Numbered from the stretch's first letter, positions 28,057 through 37,741 are shown. The stretch: 64,000 bases of DNA from Bog-950 sp044228435 (GCA_044228435.1 JBGAUW010000001.1:124001-188000), one strand, 5' to 3'. Made by a program: numbers and translations. Notes: generated from the letters alone by a model not told the origin.

Positions 28057-28377
28057 ATGAACAAAGAAAGGCTTGAAAAGTTGCAGCAATGGGAAGCCGA
28101 AAAGCCCAACGATGCCTTTTTAAAATTTGCCCTTAGCCAAGAGTATATTAGCGGCGGGCAAGATGCCGAAGCCCTTAAGTATTTGCTGTTGCTACAAGAG
28201 CGGTTTTCCGATTACCTGGCAACCTACTACCAGTTAGCGAAACTTTATGAGCGTAGCGGAGAAACAGATAAGGCCGCTGCAGCTTATAAAAAAGGAATGG
28301 AAGTAGCCAAAGCCGCTAACGACACCAAGACATTAAGAGAGTTAAACGCAGCCTTAGAGCAATTGCAAGATGAATAA
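28057..28377 (+). CDS. Small TPR protein
   Basis: 106 residues, all helical, with two to three tetratricopeptide-like units (PNDAFLKFALSQEYISGG, DYLATYYQLAKLYERSGETDKAAAAYKKGM). No signal peptide, so it is probably cytoplasmic. Its last 8 bases overlap the tilS start, indicating translational coupling. TPRs bind other proteins; the partner is unknown. Confidence 0.85.
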   Translation: MNKERLEKLQQWEAEKPNDAFLKFALSQEYISGGQDAEALKYLLLLQERFSDYLATYYQLAKLYERSGETDKAAAAYKKGMEVAKAANDTKTLRELNAALEQLQDE

Positions 28378-29701
28378 AAACCAAACCCTGCTACAAAAAT
28401 TTATTGACCATAACACCACCAAGCGCTTGGCCAACCGCAAAAAGAAAACGCTGCTGGCGGTTAGCGGTGGAATAGACTCTGTAGTAATGTGCAGCCTGTT
28501 CCACCAGGCTAAGTTTCCGTTTGCCATTGCACACTGCAACTTTCAACTGCGCGGCGACGAAGCCAATGGCGATGAGTCCCTGGTAGTTGAACTGGGTAAA
28601 AAGTATGGCGTAGAGGTATTTGTTAACCGCTTTGATACCAAACAATACGCCCAGGCCCATACCCTATCTATACAATTAGCGGCGCGGCAATTGCGCTACC
28701 AGTGGTTTGAAGAACTGCGTAAAGAAAAGGGCTTTAACCTGATAGCTACGGCCCACCAATTGAATGACAATATAGAGACCATTCTGTTTAACCTTACCAA
28801 AGGCACCGGCATACGGGGCTTAAGGGGCATACCGGTTAGACAAAACAATATTGTAAGGCCCCTGCTGTTTGCCACACGGCAAGAAATAGAGGCTTACCAA
28901 AAAGAGAACAACACCGGCTACCGCGAAGATAGCAGCAACGCTGAAGATAAATACACCCGTAATAAGATAAGGCACCATATCATCCCCCTGCTTAAAGAAA
29001 TTAACCCCGGGCTTGAGGAAACACTGGCCGGTAAAATTGAGGTATTTACTGAGCTGGAACTACTTTATGAAAAAGAGATGGTCAAACGCTCAGCACAACT
29101 TTTTTTGAAAAAGAAAGGCGATGTTCTAATCCCTCTGCTGAAGCTAAAAAAAACAAAGAATGCTTCGAGTGTATTATACGAATACCTGAAAGATTTTGGC
29201 TTTAACGGTGACCAGTGCATAGATATAGTGGCGGCCATAGATGCCGAAGCCGGTAAACAGTTTTTAAGCCCCACTGCAAGACTGATAAAGGACCGCAAAC
29301 ATTTTATACTAACGCCCCTTACCCAACAGCAGCAAAGCGTACAGGTAATAAACGAGGGCGATACCGAAATTAAATTTGCCAACCACACCTTAAAACTAAG
29401 CCCGGTAACTGAGGTTAAACCCGACAAAGCTGTGGCTTATATAGATAAGAATAAACTCGAATACCCCTTGTTGGTACGCCCATGGGCCGCCGGCGACTAC
29501 TTTTACCCCTTTGGTATGAAGATGAAGAAGAAAAAGCTGAAGAAGTTTTTAACGGATGAAAAAGTGCCCGTGCACGAGAAGGAAAACATTTGGGTAATAG
29601 AATCGAATAAAAAAATTGCGTGGGTAATAGGCTACCGTATTGACGACCGGTTTAAGGTAACCGCCAATACCAAAGAAATTTTGAAGGTGTTTGTGGCGTA
29701 A
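28370..29701 (+). CDS. tilS: tRNA(Ile)-lysidine synthase
   Basis: 443 residues. It converts the wobble cytidine of tRNA-Ile(CAU) to lysidine so that AUA is read as isoleucine; it is essential in most bacteria. The ATP-pyrophosphatase P-loop is SGGIDS (32-37), followed by the family motifs AHCNFQLRGDEA and TAHQLNDNIETILFNLTKGTGIRGL, and the C-terminal TilS substrate-binding domain (RPWAAGDYFYPFGMKMKKKK). The start overlaps the end of the TPR gene by 8 bases. Confidence 0.96.
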   Translation: MNKNQTLLQKFIDHNTTKRLANRKKKTLLAVSGGIDSVVMCSLFHQAKFPFAIAHCNFQLRGDEANGDESLVVELGKKYGVEVFVNRFDTKQYAQAHTLSIQLAARQLRYQWFEELRKEKGFNLIATAHQLNDNIETILFNLTKGTGIRGLRGIPVRQNNIVRPLLFATRQEIEAYQKENNTGYREDSSNAEDKYTRNKIRHHIIPLLKEINPGLEETLAGKIEVFTELELLYEKEMVKRSAQLFLKKKGDVLIPLLKLKKTKNASSVLYEYLKDFGFNGDQCIDIVAAIDAEAGKQFLSPTARLIKDRKHFILTPLTQQQQSVQVINEGDTEIKFANHTLKLSPVTEVKPDKAVAYIDKNKLEYPLLVRPWAAGDYFYPFGMKMKKKKLKKFLTDEKVPVHEKENIWVIESNKKIAWVIGYRIDDRFKVTANTKEILKVFVA

Positions 29702-29765
29702 TTGGGCAACTCCGCATATTCAAAAAAAGAATACATATTGCTCCCTTAAACCCATAAACAAGACG

Positions 29766-30406
29766 ATGGAAAACAAGCAAACACCACTTCAAATTGAAGG
29801 CATTTCAGAAAATATTTATGGTGGATTTTGGCCAAGATTATTGGCTTTGTTTCTCGACAGCCTGATCATGGCACCTATTATTTATCTGTTCTTATACCTC
29901 AATACCATTAGCAAGTATGTATATTTCTATACCCTTATTCCTAACATAGCTTTTTCGATTTTCTATTTTGTTTTTTTACCGGTAAAGTATGGTGGCACAC
30001 CTGGAAAAATAATAGCGGGCCTAAATATTCTTCAAATTGATGGGCAACCTATTGGCTGGAAAGAAGCTTTTTAAGGCACAGTATTGGGTTAGTATTTACT
30101 GCTATAGGCTCTTCATTAATGATTTATTGCATACTTAAAGCCGATGCGGTGGAACTTCAAAGATTGAGCTGGCTGCAGCAGAACCAGTATTTAATGAGTT
30201 TTGCTCCTGTTGCTTTTCTAATTTATTCATGGCTAAACCATGTTTGGGTATACGGAGAACTAATTATATTGCTTACGAACAAACGTAAAAGGGCTGTACA
30301 CGATTTTATTGCCGGAACTGTTATTGTAAAACAAAAACATGTAGCGTCAATTATGGCGGCAATGGAAGAAAGAGATGCTTCTGGGGATAACAGTTGGACC
30401 GCCTAG
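29766..30406 (+). pseudogene. RDD family membrane protein gene split by a frameshift
   Basis: The first part starts at ATG 29766 (MENKQTPLQIEGI) and carries FWPRLLALFLDSLIMAPII with the Arg/Asp pattern of the RDD domain and YGGTPGKIIAGL; it stops at TAA 30072-30074. A second frame continues to TAG 30404-30406 with two further hydrophobic segments and RKRAVHDFIAGTVIV, the normal RDD ending. Adding one T to the T5 run just before the stop (GCTTTTTAAGG) joins both parts without a gap (KEAFLRHSIGLVF). So it is a one-base deletion or sequencing error in a homopolymer, or less likely a real -1 slip. RDD proteins are inner-membrane proteins of mostly unknown function. Confidence 0.8.
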
Positions 30407-30678
30407 CCTAAATCAAAAATCACCACTAGCAAAGCGCGGCCAGGCAAGTTGAGATTTTTTTCGCCCCCAAAGGAGACTAGAAATGTTACAGGCAGTTCTT
30501 CCTAATTCCGTATTCCCCTTTCCGCATTCCGAATTCCCACTTCCCACACCCTATCCACACTCCATTCACACAAATAGGGGCTTATCAACATACATTCAAA
30601 CAAACAATCTGTTCATTAGTGGAGAAGAGGCTACCGGAATGTTCCACGCATGTTCTACTTTTGAAACGGAAATTAAGA

Positions 30679-31359
30679 ATGAAAATAACGTATTACGGAC
30701 ACGCTTGTTTTGGGGTAAATGTAGGTGGTAAAAACCTGCTTTTCGACCCTTTTATAACCCATAATGAGTTGGCTAAAGATGTGGATATGACCACTATACC
30801 AGCCGATTACATTCTGCTTAGCCATGGCCACGATGACCATGTAGCCGATGCAATGGCCATTGCCAAACGCACCGGCGCTACAATAGTGGCTGCCTTTGAA
30901 GTGGCTGAATGGTTTGAAAAACAGGGGGCTAAAATACACAGCATGAACCACGGTGGTAAGTGGAACTTTGATTTTGGCAGCGTAAAACTGGTAAACGCTG
31001 TGCATAGCAGCGTAATGCCCGATGGCAGCTATGGAGGTAACCCGGTGGGTTTTGTAATAGAAAGCGCGGATGGCAATTTTTACTACAGCGGTGATACAGC
31101 CCTAACTATGGATATGCAACTTATACCACTGACTTGCAAACCTTTAACCGTGGCTTTGCTGAATTTGGGCGATAACTACACTATGGGGGTAGATGATGCT
31201 GTGCTGGCCGCCGATTTTGTAAAATGTAACAAGGTAATTGGCCTGCATTACGATACCTTTGGCTATATAAAAATTAACCACCAGCAGGCGAAGGAGAAGT
31301 TTTCCGCTAAAGGGAAAGAGTTGTTACTGTTAAACATTGGCGAAACCATTTCAATTTAA
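30679..31359 (+). CDS. UPF0173 metal-dependent hydrolase (beta-lactamase fold)
   Basis: 226 residues from ATG 30679, the normal family length; an in-frame start at 30619 adds 20 residues without family similarity. The metallo-beta-lactamase-fold motifs are LSHGHDDHVADA (HxHxDH), MNHGG, HSS, YYSGDTAL and GLHYDTF near the end. Members bind two metal ions in the cytoplasm; the natural substrate is unknown. About 270 bases upstream hold no gene, only a C/T-rich low-complexity stretch (about 30500-30570). Confidence 0.9.
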   Translation: MKITYYGHACFGVNVGGKNLLFDPFITHNELAKDVDMTTIPADYILLSHGHDDHVADAMAIAKRTGATIVAAFEVAEWFEKQGAKIHSMNHGGKWNFDFGSVKLVNAVHSSVMPDGSYGGNPVGFVIESADGNFYYSGDTALTMDMQLIPLTCKPLTVALLNLGDNYTMGVDDAVLAADFVKCNKVIGLHYDTFGYIKINHQQAKEKFSAKGKELLLLNIGETISI

Positions 31360-31383
31360 TTGAACCTTTGAACTCAATATAAA

Positions 31384-32253
31384 ATGACAAAAAAGAAAAC
31401 CGACAGCAAAGAGCACAACGCCCGCATTATAACCCTGGCCAACCAAAAAGGCGGCGTAGGCAAAACAACCTCTGCCATTAATATAGCGGCAAGCATGGCT
31501 ATACTAGAGTATAAAACTTTGTTGGTAGATGCCGACCCGCAGGCCAATGCCACCTCGGGTGTTGGGTTCGACCCCAAGGCTATTAAAACCAGCCTTTACG
31601 AATGCCTGGTAAACGATATTAAGCCGAGGGATATAATTCTCGAGACAGAAACCCCTAACCTTTACCTGCTACCTTCACATCTGGATTTGGTGGGTGCCGA
31701 AATTGAGTTGATAAACCAGCCCAATCGCGAAAAGGTAATTAAGGGCATGTTGGATGAACTGCGTAAAGATTATGACTTTATTATAATAGACTGTTCGCCA
31801 TCGCTGGGTTTAATTACGGTAAATGCCCTTTCGGCTTCCGATTCGGTGCTTATACCTGTGCAGTGCGAATACTTTGCGTTAGAGGGATTGGGCAAACTAT
31901 TGAACACAATTAAGATTGTGCAAAGCCGCCTTAACCCGCAACTGGAAATTGAAGGCATTTTGTTAACCATGTTCGACCCGCGTTTGCGCCTTGCCAACCA
32001 GGTGGTTGATGAAATTAAGCGCCACTTTGAAAACATAGTTTACGATACTATCATACACCGCAATACCCGCTTGGGCGAGGCCCCAAGTTTTGGCAAACCG
32101 GCCATTATGTACGATGCCGAAAGCAAGGGCAGCGTTAACTATATGAACCTGGTGCGCGAAATGCTGCAACGCCAAAACGCCACCGGCATACCTAATGAGG
32201 ATAAAGAATTTAACATGGTGCCCGATGCAGATGACCCGGCAACACAGAATTAA
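31384..32253 (+). CDS. parA: Chromosome partitioning ATPase ParA/Soj
   Basis: 289 residues. The deviant Walker A motif is KGGVGKTT (22-29, with signature K22 and K27), followed by LVDADPQANATSG, the DFIIIDCSPSLGLIT Walker B region and PVQCEYFALEGL. ParA binds DNA as an ATP dimer and moves ParB-parS complexes so the replicated origins separate. The 14-residue charged start is short, as usual for chromosomal Soj types. parB follows after 55 bases. Confidence 0.96.
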   Translation: MTKKKTDSKEHNARIITLANQKGGVGKTTSAINIAASMAILEYKTLLVDADPQANATSGVGFDPKAIKTSLYECLVNDIKPRDIILETETPNLYLLPSHLDLVGAEIELINQPNREKVIKGMLDELRKDYDFIIIDCSPSLGLITVNALSASDSVLIPVQCEYFALEGLGKLLNTIKIVQSRLNPQLEIEGILLTMFDPRLRLANQVVDEIKRHFENIVYDTIIHRNTRLGEAPSFGKPAIMYDAESKGSVNYMNLVREMLQRQNATGIPNEDKEFNMVPDADDPATQN

Positions 32254-32308
32254 GGAACAAAGACGCATTGGTGCATCCAACAATACACCATACCATCAAT
32301 AAACAACA

Positions 32309-33241
32309 ATGAGCGATAATAAAAAGAAGACCGTATTAGGCCGTGGATTAGGGGCCCTTTTAAGTAGCAACGATACCACTACCGACACTAAAACCGAGAG
32401 GCAGCAAACTACCCCGGTAACTGCTGCACCACCGGTTAACAGTGCCTCGGTTATTATTAATATACCGCTGGAACAGATAGAGGTAAACCCGTTTCAGCCC
32501 CGCACTACCTTTGAAGAGGCCAGCCTGCAGGATTTAAGCGACTCTATAAAAGTGCATGGTGTAATACAGCCTATTACTGTGCGCAAAATAGAAAACAACA
32601 AATACCAGCTTATAGCCGGCGAACGCAGGTTGCGCGCCAGCAAACTGGCCGGCAAAACTGAAGTGCCCGCCTTTGTGCGCGCCGCCAGCGACCAGGAAAG
32701 CATTGAAATAGCCCTGATAGAAAACATACAGCGCGAAGATTTGAACCCGCTGGAAATTGCCATTAATTACAAGCGCCTGCAGGATGAGTGCGACTTAACT
32801 CAGGAGGAACTGGCCGTACGCTTGGGCAAAAACCGCAGTTCGGTTACCAACTTCATCCGTTTGCTGCGATTACCGCCCGATATTCAGGCTGCTTTGCGCG
32901 ACGAGAAAATTACCATGGGGCATGCCAAGGCATTGCTGGCCATCGAAAACCCTTTGCTGCTTTTAAGTGCTTTTAAAGAGACTGTAAGCAAAGGCCTTAG
33001 CGTTAGGCAGGTAGAAGAACTGGTGCGCACCCTGGAAAGCAAACCAAAGAAAAGCACCACCCCTGCCAATAAATCTACCGCAATACCGTTTACCATCAAA
33101 AAAATGCAGGATACGCTGGTTACATCGCTTAGCACCAAGGTTCATATTAACCGCAACAACGATGGAAAGGGCGATATTGTAATTAAGTTTTACAATGATG
33201 ATGATCTGCAAAGACTGGTAGAGATGATTAGCGAAAAATGA
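32309..33241 (+). CDS. parB: Chromosome partitioning protein ParB
   Basis: 310 residues. The N-terminus (GRGLGALLSS) is the ParA-stimulating peptide; then come the ParB/Srx-like CTPase domain (IEVNPFQPRTTFEE, GERRLRASKLAG, ENIQREDLNPLE), the helix-turn-helix that reads parS (TQEELAVRLGKNRSSVTNFIRLL) and a C-terminal dimerisation region. ParB loads at parS near the origin and spreads as a CTP clamp. I did not find a parS-like TGTTTCACGTGAAACA in the window. Confidence 0.96.
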   Translation: MSDNKKKTVLGRGLGALLSSNDTTTDTKTERQQTTPVTAAPPVNSASVIINIPLEQIEVNPFQPRTTFEEASLQDLSDSIKVHGVIQPITVRKIENNKYQLIAGERRLRASKLAGKTEVPAFVRAASDQESIEIALIENIQREDLNPLEIAINYKRLQDECDLTQEELAVRLGKNRSSVTNFIRLLRLPPDIQAALRDEKITMGHAKALLAIENPLLLLSAFKETVSKGLSVRQVEELVRTLESKPKKSTTPANKSTAIPFTIKKMQDTLVTSLSTKVHINRNNDGKGDIVIKFYNDDDLQRLVEMISEK

Positions 33242-33251
33242 TGCGCGGGAC

Positions 33252-33362
33252 GTTAGACGATAGACACAAGACTATAGACAAAAAGGAAGCAACCCAATAT
33301 AATCTTGCGTTTTACAACGTTTACGGCAAAATTAATTCCTCCCCGCGGGGGAGGTTAGGCGG
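33252..33362. repeat. Intergenic repeat-like stretch with a GC-rich hairpin
   Basis: Short near-repeats (TAGACGATAGACA, ACTATAGACA) are followed by CCTCCCC (33338-33344) pairing with GGGGAGG (33348-33354) and then a G-run. Such stretches look like dispersed intergenic repeats of Bacteroidota; it may also slow transcription between parB and the next gene. Confidence 0.4.
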
Positions 33363-33415
33363 GGGGCTTAAGGCCACTTACTTAAACACCTGTAATAAAA
33401 CCGATAGGCGATAAA

Positions 33416-34201
33416 GTGAAAAGGGCGGACAAAAAGTATATACATTTATACGTGCTTGTGTTGGTGTTGTTTCTAGCACCCGCTTTTTCATTTTCGCAAG
33501 ATGCACCAACTCCATCTTCAGATGATTCTACCACCATCGAGTTTAACAAGCAGGCAAAAGCTAACGCAATTGCTGTAGGTATGGATACCACCGGGCCCAT
33601 GCCTATGGCTATGCCCGATACCAGCCAGGCTTACAGGGCCGGCGATACTGTAACCAAACCCTATAAATTAAAAGGGCGCAAATTCTACTGGAATGCAGCA
33701 AGATATAACACCGATGATTCATCTTTGGCTGCACGCAAACTAAGGCGCCACAGTCCGCTTTACGCTTCGCTGTTTTCGCTTGCCTGCCCCGGTTTAGGTC
33801 AGGCTTATAACCGCAAATATTGGAAAATTCCTATTGTATATGCAGGGCTTGGTGGGCTTGGCTACTGGTGTTATTTTAACGCCACCAACTTTACGGGTTA
33901 CCGCAATGCTTACCGCCGGCAGGTAGCTGAGGTACCCGACCCCTTTGCATCCTATAAAGGCGCCGACGATGCGGCAACCTTAAGAGAATACCGCGACTAC
34001 TACAAAAAGAACCTGGATATATCGGCTATTATAACAGGCGTATTTTATTTACTAAATATAGTAGATGCAGCCGTAGATGCTCACCTTTTCGACTGGAATA
34101 TGAAGGATGATATTCACCTTAGCTGGCAACCGGTAGTTATTTCGGGTGCCACCAATTACGCCAACAATGCCCCCGGCGTACGGTTAAATTTGAATTTTTA
34201 A
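33416..34201 (+). CDS. DUF5683 domain protein
   Basis: 261 residues from GTG 33416. A signal peptide (IHLYVLVLVLFLAPAFSFSQ) is followed by a low-complexity linker and a DUF5683 region with two to three hydrophobic segments (SPLYASLFSLACPGLGQAYNRKYWKIPIVYAGLGG, ISAIITGVFYLLNIVDAAVDAHL). In Bacteroidota genes of this family commonly stand behind parAB, as here. The function is unknown; the GQAYNRKYWK motif recalls small membrane-insertion motifs. Confidence 0.8.
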   Translation: MKRADKKYIHLYVLVLVLFLAPAFSFSQDAPTPSSDDSTTIEFNKQAKANAIAVGMDTTGPMPMAMPDTSQAYRAGDTVTKPYKLKGRKFYWNAARYNTDDSSLAARKLRRHSPLYASLFSLACPGLGQAYNRKYWKIPIVYAGLGGLGYWCYFNATNFTGYRNAYRRQVAEVPDPFASYKGADDAATLREYRDYYKKNLDISAIITGVFYLLNIVDAAVDAHLFDWNMKDDIHLSWQPVVISGATNYANNAPGVRLNLNF

Positions 34202-34396
34202 CCAGCTTATAATCCACGCTGATGTATGAGCAAACTCACATATCAGCAAAAAAATTGTATCAACACCTTTTACGAAACAAGCTATAGGCTGTAACCTTTT
34301 AGCGCCTACGCCCGTTATTATAATATCAGGATATCTTATTTCGGCTAAACGAAGAGTATACCCTGCAGGATATATGATCATGAAACGCAGCGCCCT

Positions 34397-36193
34397 ATGA
34401 ATGCACTACTGGAACAAACTGCAGATATTGAACAGCTGATTCATGAGGCAGAACAATTGATTGACCGCCGCAACCCCGATGCGCTGCGTTTTGCCGAACG
34501 GGTAATGGAACTGGCCGCAGAAAGCCGCAACCCTAAACATTTTGCGCAGGCACAATATATTTTAGCCTTTTACAATTGCCTGGTAGCTAATAATTACGAT
34601 AAAGCTATTGAGCTATGCAGCGAGGTGCTTGCCACCGCCGATTTAGAAGATATAAGCGATATTAACTACAAGGTTTATATGACCCTTGGCAACTCGTATC
34701 AGCTTAAGGGCGATATTTTTTCGGCACAGGAAAGCTATATGGCCGGGCTTAAACAATTAGAATCGCGCCCACAGCTAAATGACCGCGAACAGGGCTTCTT
34801 AGCTTCCTATTATTACAACGTTTCGTTGCTTTTAGCCAATTCGGAGTTAAACATACCTATTGAAGACTACCTGGAAAAGGCAATAAAAATATACGAAAAG
34901 ATTGACAGCGGTTTTAAGCTATCGAAAAGCTATGTATTATATGCCGGTATACTTGAGCGCACTAAGGAGTTTGACAAGGCCATTAGCCTGCTGTTTAAGG
35001 CCCTGCAAATTGATAAAAAAGCAAACGATACTTATAGCATAGCGCTTACTACTGCCAACCTGGGTATTTTACACCTGCGTATTGATAAATACGAAGAGGC
35101 TATGGGTTACCTGCAGGATTCGCTGGTATACTACACCACTAATGCTATGCAGTACGAAACTGGTATGGTTAAAGTAGCGCTGGGCGAAACCTACTTTGCT
35201 ATGGGCAAAAAATACCGCGCCATAGAAGAATTGCTTGAATCTGAAGAGATTTTCAGGCAGTTGGATAATAAAAGCGAAACAAGCAATGTGCAAAGGTTGT
35301 TGGCCGTATACCTGGAAAAAACGGAGTATGACCGCGATGCGCTTTACTACCAAAAACTATATACCGAAAGCCTTAAATACTTTTTTGATATAGAAAAAAC
35401 AAACTCGCTTACCCGTGCTAAAAAGGAATTTGAAAACGAGCAGAAAGAAAAAGAAGCTGCTTTACTGAAAGATAAAAATGCTGAGATTGAAAGGTATGTG
35501 CACCGGCTCGAAATTTCGAACAATGAGTTAAAGCAGTTTGCCCACGTTGCTTCGCATGATTTACGCGAACCATTGCGCATGATAACCTCATACATGGGCC
35601 TTATGCGCAAAAGCCTTAACGGTAACATTACCGAGCAGCAAAGCGAATTTATTGCCTATGCAGTAGATGGCGCTAAAAGAATGGAACTGCTGATTGTAGA
35701 CCTCTTAAGGCTGGCCAAGGTAGATGCCAACGCCCGCATTGAGCGTGTTAAGTTGCAAAATGTAGTAGAAGAGATTCGCCTTAACCTGGATGTGCTGCTA
35801 AAAGAAAAACATGCCAGCATACTATTTGCCGACCTGCCCGAAATAAATGCCGACAGAACGCAAATGCTGCAATTGTTTCAGAACATTATAGGCAACGGTA
35901 TAAAGTATAACGAAAACGAACGCCCTACTGTAAAAGTAAAATGTATAACCAGGGCCAGTGAAGTTGAATTTGTAATAGCCGATAACGGTATAGGTATACC
36001 CGAGGCCTACCGCGAAAAAGTATTCCAGATATTTCAGCGAATAGCTACCACACAAAAGTACTCGGGTTCGGGTATAGGCTTAACCATTTGCAAAAAAATT
36101 GTAGATAGCATGGATGGTAAAATATCCATAGAAAATAATCCAGGTGGCGGCAGTATATTCCGTATTACGCTTCCTGCTAAGGTGGTGTGCTAA
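34397..36193 (+). CDS. Soluble TPR-domain sensor histidine kinase
   Basis: 598 residues. The first 330 residues are tetratricopeptide units, then a coiled coil (about 345-385), a HisKA domain (phospho-acceptor H387 in SHDLREPLRMI) and an HATPase_c domain (NIIGNGIKYN, ADNGIGIPEAYREKVFQIFQRI, GSGIGLTICKKIVD). There is no signal peptide and no membrane segment, so unlike many TPR kinases of this phylum it is cytoplasmic. No response regulator gene is nearby, so its partner is unknown. Confidence 0.92.
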   Translation: MNALLEQTADIEQLIHEAEQLIDRRNPDALRFAERVMELAAESRNPKHFAQAQYILAFYNCLVANNYDKAIELCSEVLATADLEDISDINYKVYMTLGNSYQLKGDIFSAQESYMAGLKQLESRPQLNDREQGFLASYYYNVSLLLANSELNIPIEDYLEKAIKIYEKIDSGFKLSKSYVLYAGILERTKEFDKAISLLFKALQIDKKANDTYSIALTTANLGILHLRIDKYEEAMGYLQDSLVYYTTNAMQYETGMVKVALGETYFAMGKKYRAIEELLESEEIFRQLDNKSETSNVQRLLAVYLEKTEYDRDALYYQKLYTESLKYFFDIEKTNSLTRAKKEFENEQKEKEAALLKDKNAEIERYVHRLEISNNELKQFAHVASHDLREPLRMITSYMGLMRKSLNGNITEQQSEFIAYAVDGAKRMELLIVDLLRLAKVDANARIERVKLQNVVEEIRLNLDVLLKEKHASILFADLPEINADRTQMLQLFQNIIGNGIKYNENERPTVKVKCITRASEVEFVIADNGIGIPEAYREKVFQIFQRIATTQKYSGSGIGLTICKKIVDSMDGKISIENNPGGGSIFRITLPAKVVC

Positions 36194-36662
36194 TATAAAA
36201 GTAACTTAAATTAATACTAACCGGTTTTGTAATAAGGGCTCCGGCTCTCGTTCCAAAGCCGGTTAGTCATTTTAAGTGGGTTCTCTCCCATACCCCCTGC
36301 AATGCAGTTGAAACAATCTTCCAACAAAATTTATTGCAGTATAAAGTGCAAATACAGCTAAATCAGCTAAGCAGCCATGCACGCCCACAGATTTTACCTT
36401 GTACAAGCCAAAACAAGTAGAATACACGGTACAGGCTTTGTAAAGCACAGTACACATAGATTCTGTAAAAAGCAACCTGTAAAAGCAACAGGCGTATACC
36501 TACACATAAGCCGCTACATAGTTTAAATGCGCAGCTTGTAAGGTTTAGTAAAACAAACGAAACAAACACAAAAATAAACTCGTAAGCAAAAACAGAACAC
36601 AAGTTATTGCCTGTATTATTCAAACACCGATTACCCACTTTAATAAACTAAAAAAAGCTTCC
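36194..36662. other. Intergenic region with overlapping hairpins, no gene seen
   Basis: Just behind the kinase gene ACTAACCGG (36216-36224) can pair with CCGGTTAGT (36259-36267), while CCGGCT (36241-36246) can pair with AGCCGG (36257-36262); the two pairings exclude each other. No T-run follows closely. The rest, to 36662, is AT-rich with no open frame that I trust. Confidence 0.4.
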
Positions 36663-37724
36663 ATGAAAAAACTTCGACTCCTGGCTTTGGCTGCACTTAG
36701 CGCCGGCTTAACTTCACAAGCGCAAATTACAGTTCCGGTTTCCGGCGGGGTGCCACAGGCTTACCCATACAGTTCGCAGGTACGCGGTACCGATGGCAAC
36801 TTGTTAGCCAACCAATTTATCAGCCTGCGTATTTCATTACGCCAGGGTGGTATTGATGGCCCGGTAAGATATGCAGAGATGGATACCATCACCACCTCGC
36901 CTAACGGTATATTTAGTGTAGTAGTTGGCGGTGGCCGTGTAATTGAAGGCAACTTCGATTCTATAGCATGGTCAGGCGGCATGATTTACCAAAAAGTAGA
37001 ATTAGACGACCAGGGCGGAACCAACTTTACCGATATGGGAACTGCACAGCTGTTAAGCTTGCCTTACGCACTATCGGCCGGAAATGGTGTAACAAGCGTT
37101 AAATACGATAGCACCGGCAAAATGAGCTTAGCTACTGCCGATGGTCGCACCGAAATAAAAACCGCTGCAGCAAGCTGGATGACCACCGGTAACCTGGGCG
37201 CAGGCAGCACGGGCTTTATAGGCACCACCGACAACTCGGACCTTACTTTTAAACGCAATAGCCAGGAGGGTATACGTATACGCACCGGTAATGCGGTAAC
37301 TATGCCCGGTCGCTTAGGATTGGGCGGTGTAACAGCACCAGCTACTACATTAGATGTAAACGGAGGCATGTCGTTCAGAGATACTACTGTAAACGTATCG
37401 GGCAACTTTACACTTAATGTAGGCAACCGCGGGCTAATATTTATCAACTCATCGGTTTACCCGTCTCAGGCCCGTGTTACTTTATCTGATGGGCTTGTGA
37501 AAGGGCAGCTTGTTATACTTGCTATTACCAGCTCAAACAGCAGCTACGGGGTAAGATTTTATAACAGCGGTTCGGGATACAATACACGTGTAAACACTAA
37601 CGGCGGCGGCGTAAACGATAACAACGTAGGCGACTATATCAGCTACAAAGAAGGCAACACAATCACTCTGCTTTGGAATGGTACCGACTGGGTTCAAACT
37701 GCCAGCAGCATGGGTGGCTACTAA
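36663..37724 (+). CDS. Secreted protein with the same N-terminal domain as the collagen-like fibre
   Basis: 353 residues. After a signal peptide (MKKLRLLALAALSAGLTSQAQ), residues 30-140 (ANQFISLRISLRQGG, MIYQKVELDDQGGTNFTDMGTAQLLSLPYALSAGN) align with the N-terminal domain of the fibre gene at 21871. A middle part (GFIGTTDNSDLTFKRNSQEGIRI, TTLDVNGGMSF) resembles phage and bacterial fibre proteins. The C-terminal 100 residues are rich in Asn, Ser and Gly and end WNGTDWVQTASSMGGY; no S74 or T9SS domain is present. It is followed on the same strand by a T9SS protein and a 39-residue peptide. Confidence 0.75.
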   Translation: MKKLRLLALAALSAGLTSQAQITVPVSGGVPQAYPYSSQVRGTDGNLLANQFISLRISLRQGGIDGPVRYAEMDTITTSPNGIFSVVVGGGRVIEGNFDSIAWSGGMIYQKVELDDQGGTNFTDMGTAQLLSLPYALSAGNGVTSVKYDSTGKMSLATADGRTEIKTAAASWMTTGNLGAGSTGFIGTTDNSDLTFKRNSQEGIRIRTGNAVTMPGRLGLGGVTAPATTLDVNGGMSFRDTTVNVSGNFTLNVGNRGLIFINSSVYPSQARVTLSDGLVKGQLVILAITSSNSSYGVRFYNSGSGYNTRVNTNGGGVNDNNVGDYISYKEGNTITLLWNGTDWVQTASSMGGY

Positions 37725-37741
37725 AAACAAATACAACAGGG

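Noticed and set aside
30061..30120. Programmed frameshift in the RDD gene as the main explanation
   Set aside because: RDD proteins are not known to need it and there is no stimulating structure; a deletion or sequence error is more likely.
30483..30731. Pro/Ser-rich small frame upstream of the UPF0173 hydrolase
   Set aside because: It runs over a C/T-rich low-complexity stretch and into the hydrolase gene in another frame; no coding signs.
31384..34201. Search for a parS site close to parAB
   Set aside because: No sequence close to TGTTTCACGTGAAACA was found by reading; the sites may lie outside the window.
34220..34250. Hairpin-like CTGATGTATGAG/CTCACATATCAG after the DUF5683 gene
   Set aside because: Imperfect stem, followed by an A-run rather than a T-run on the coding strand.
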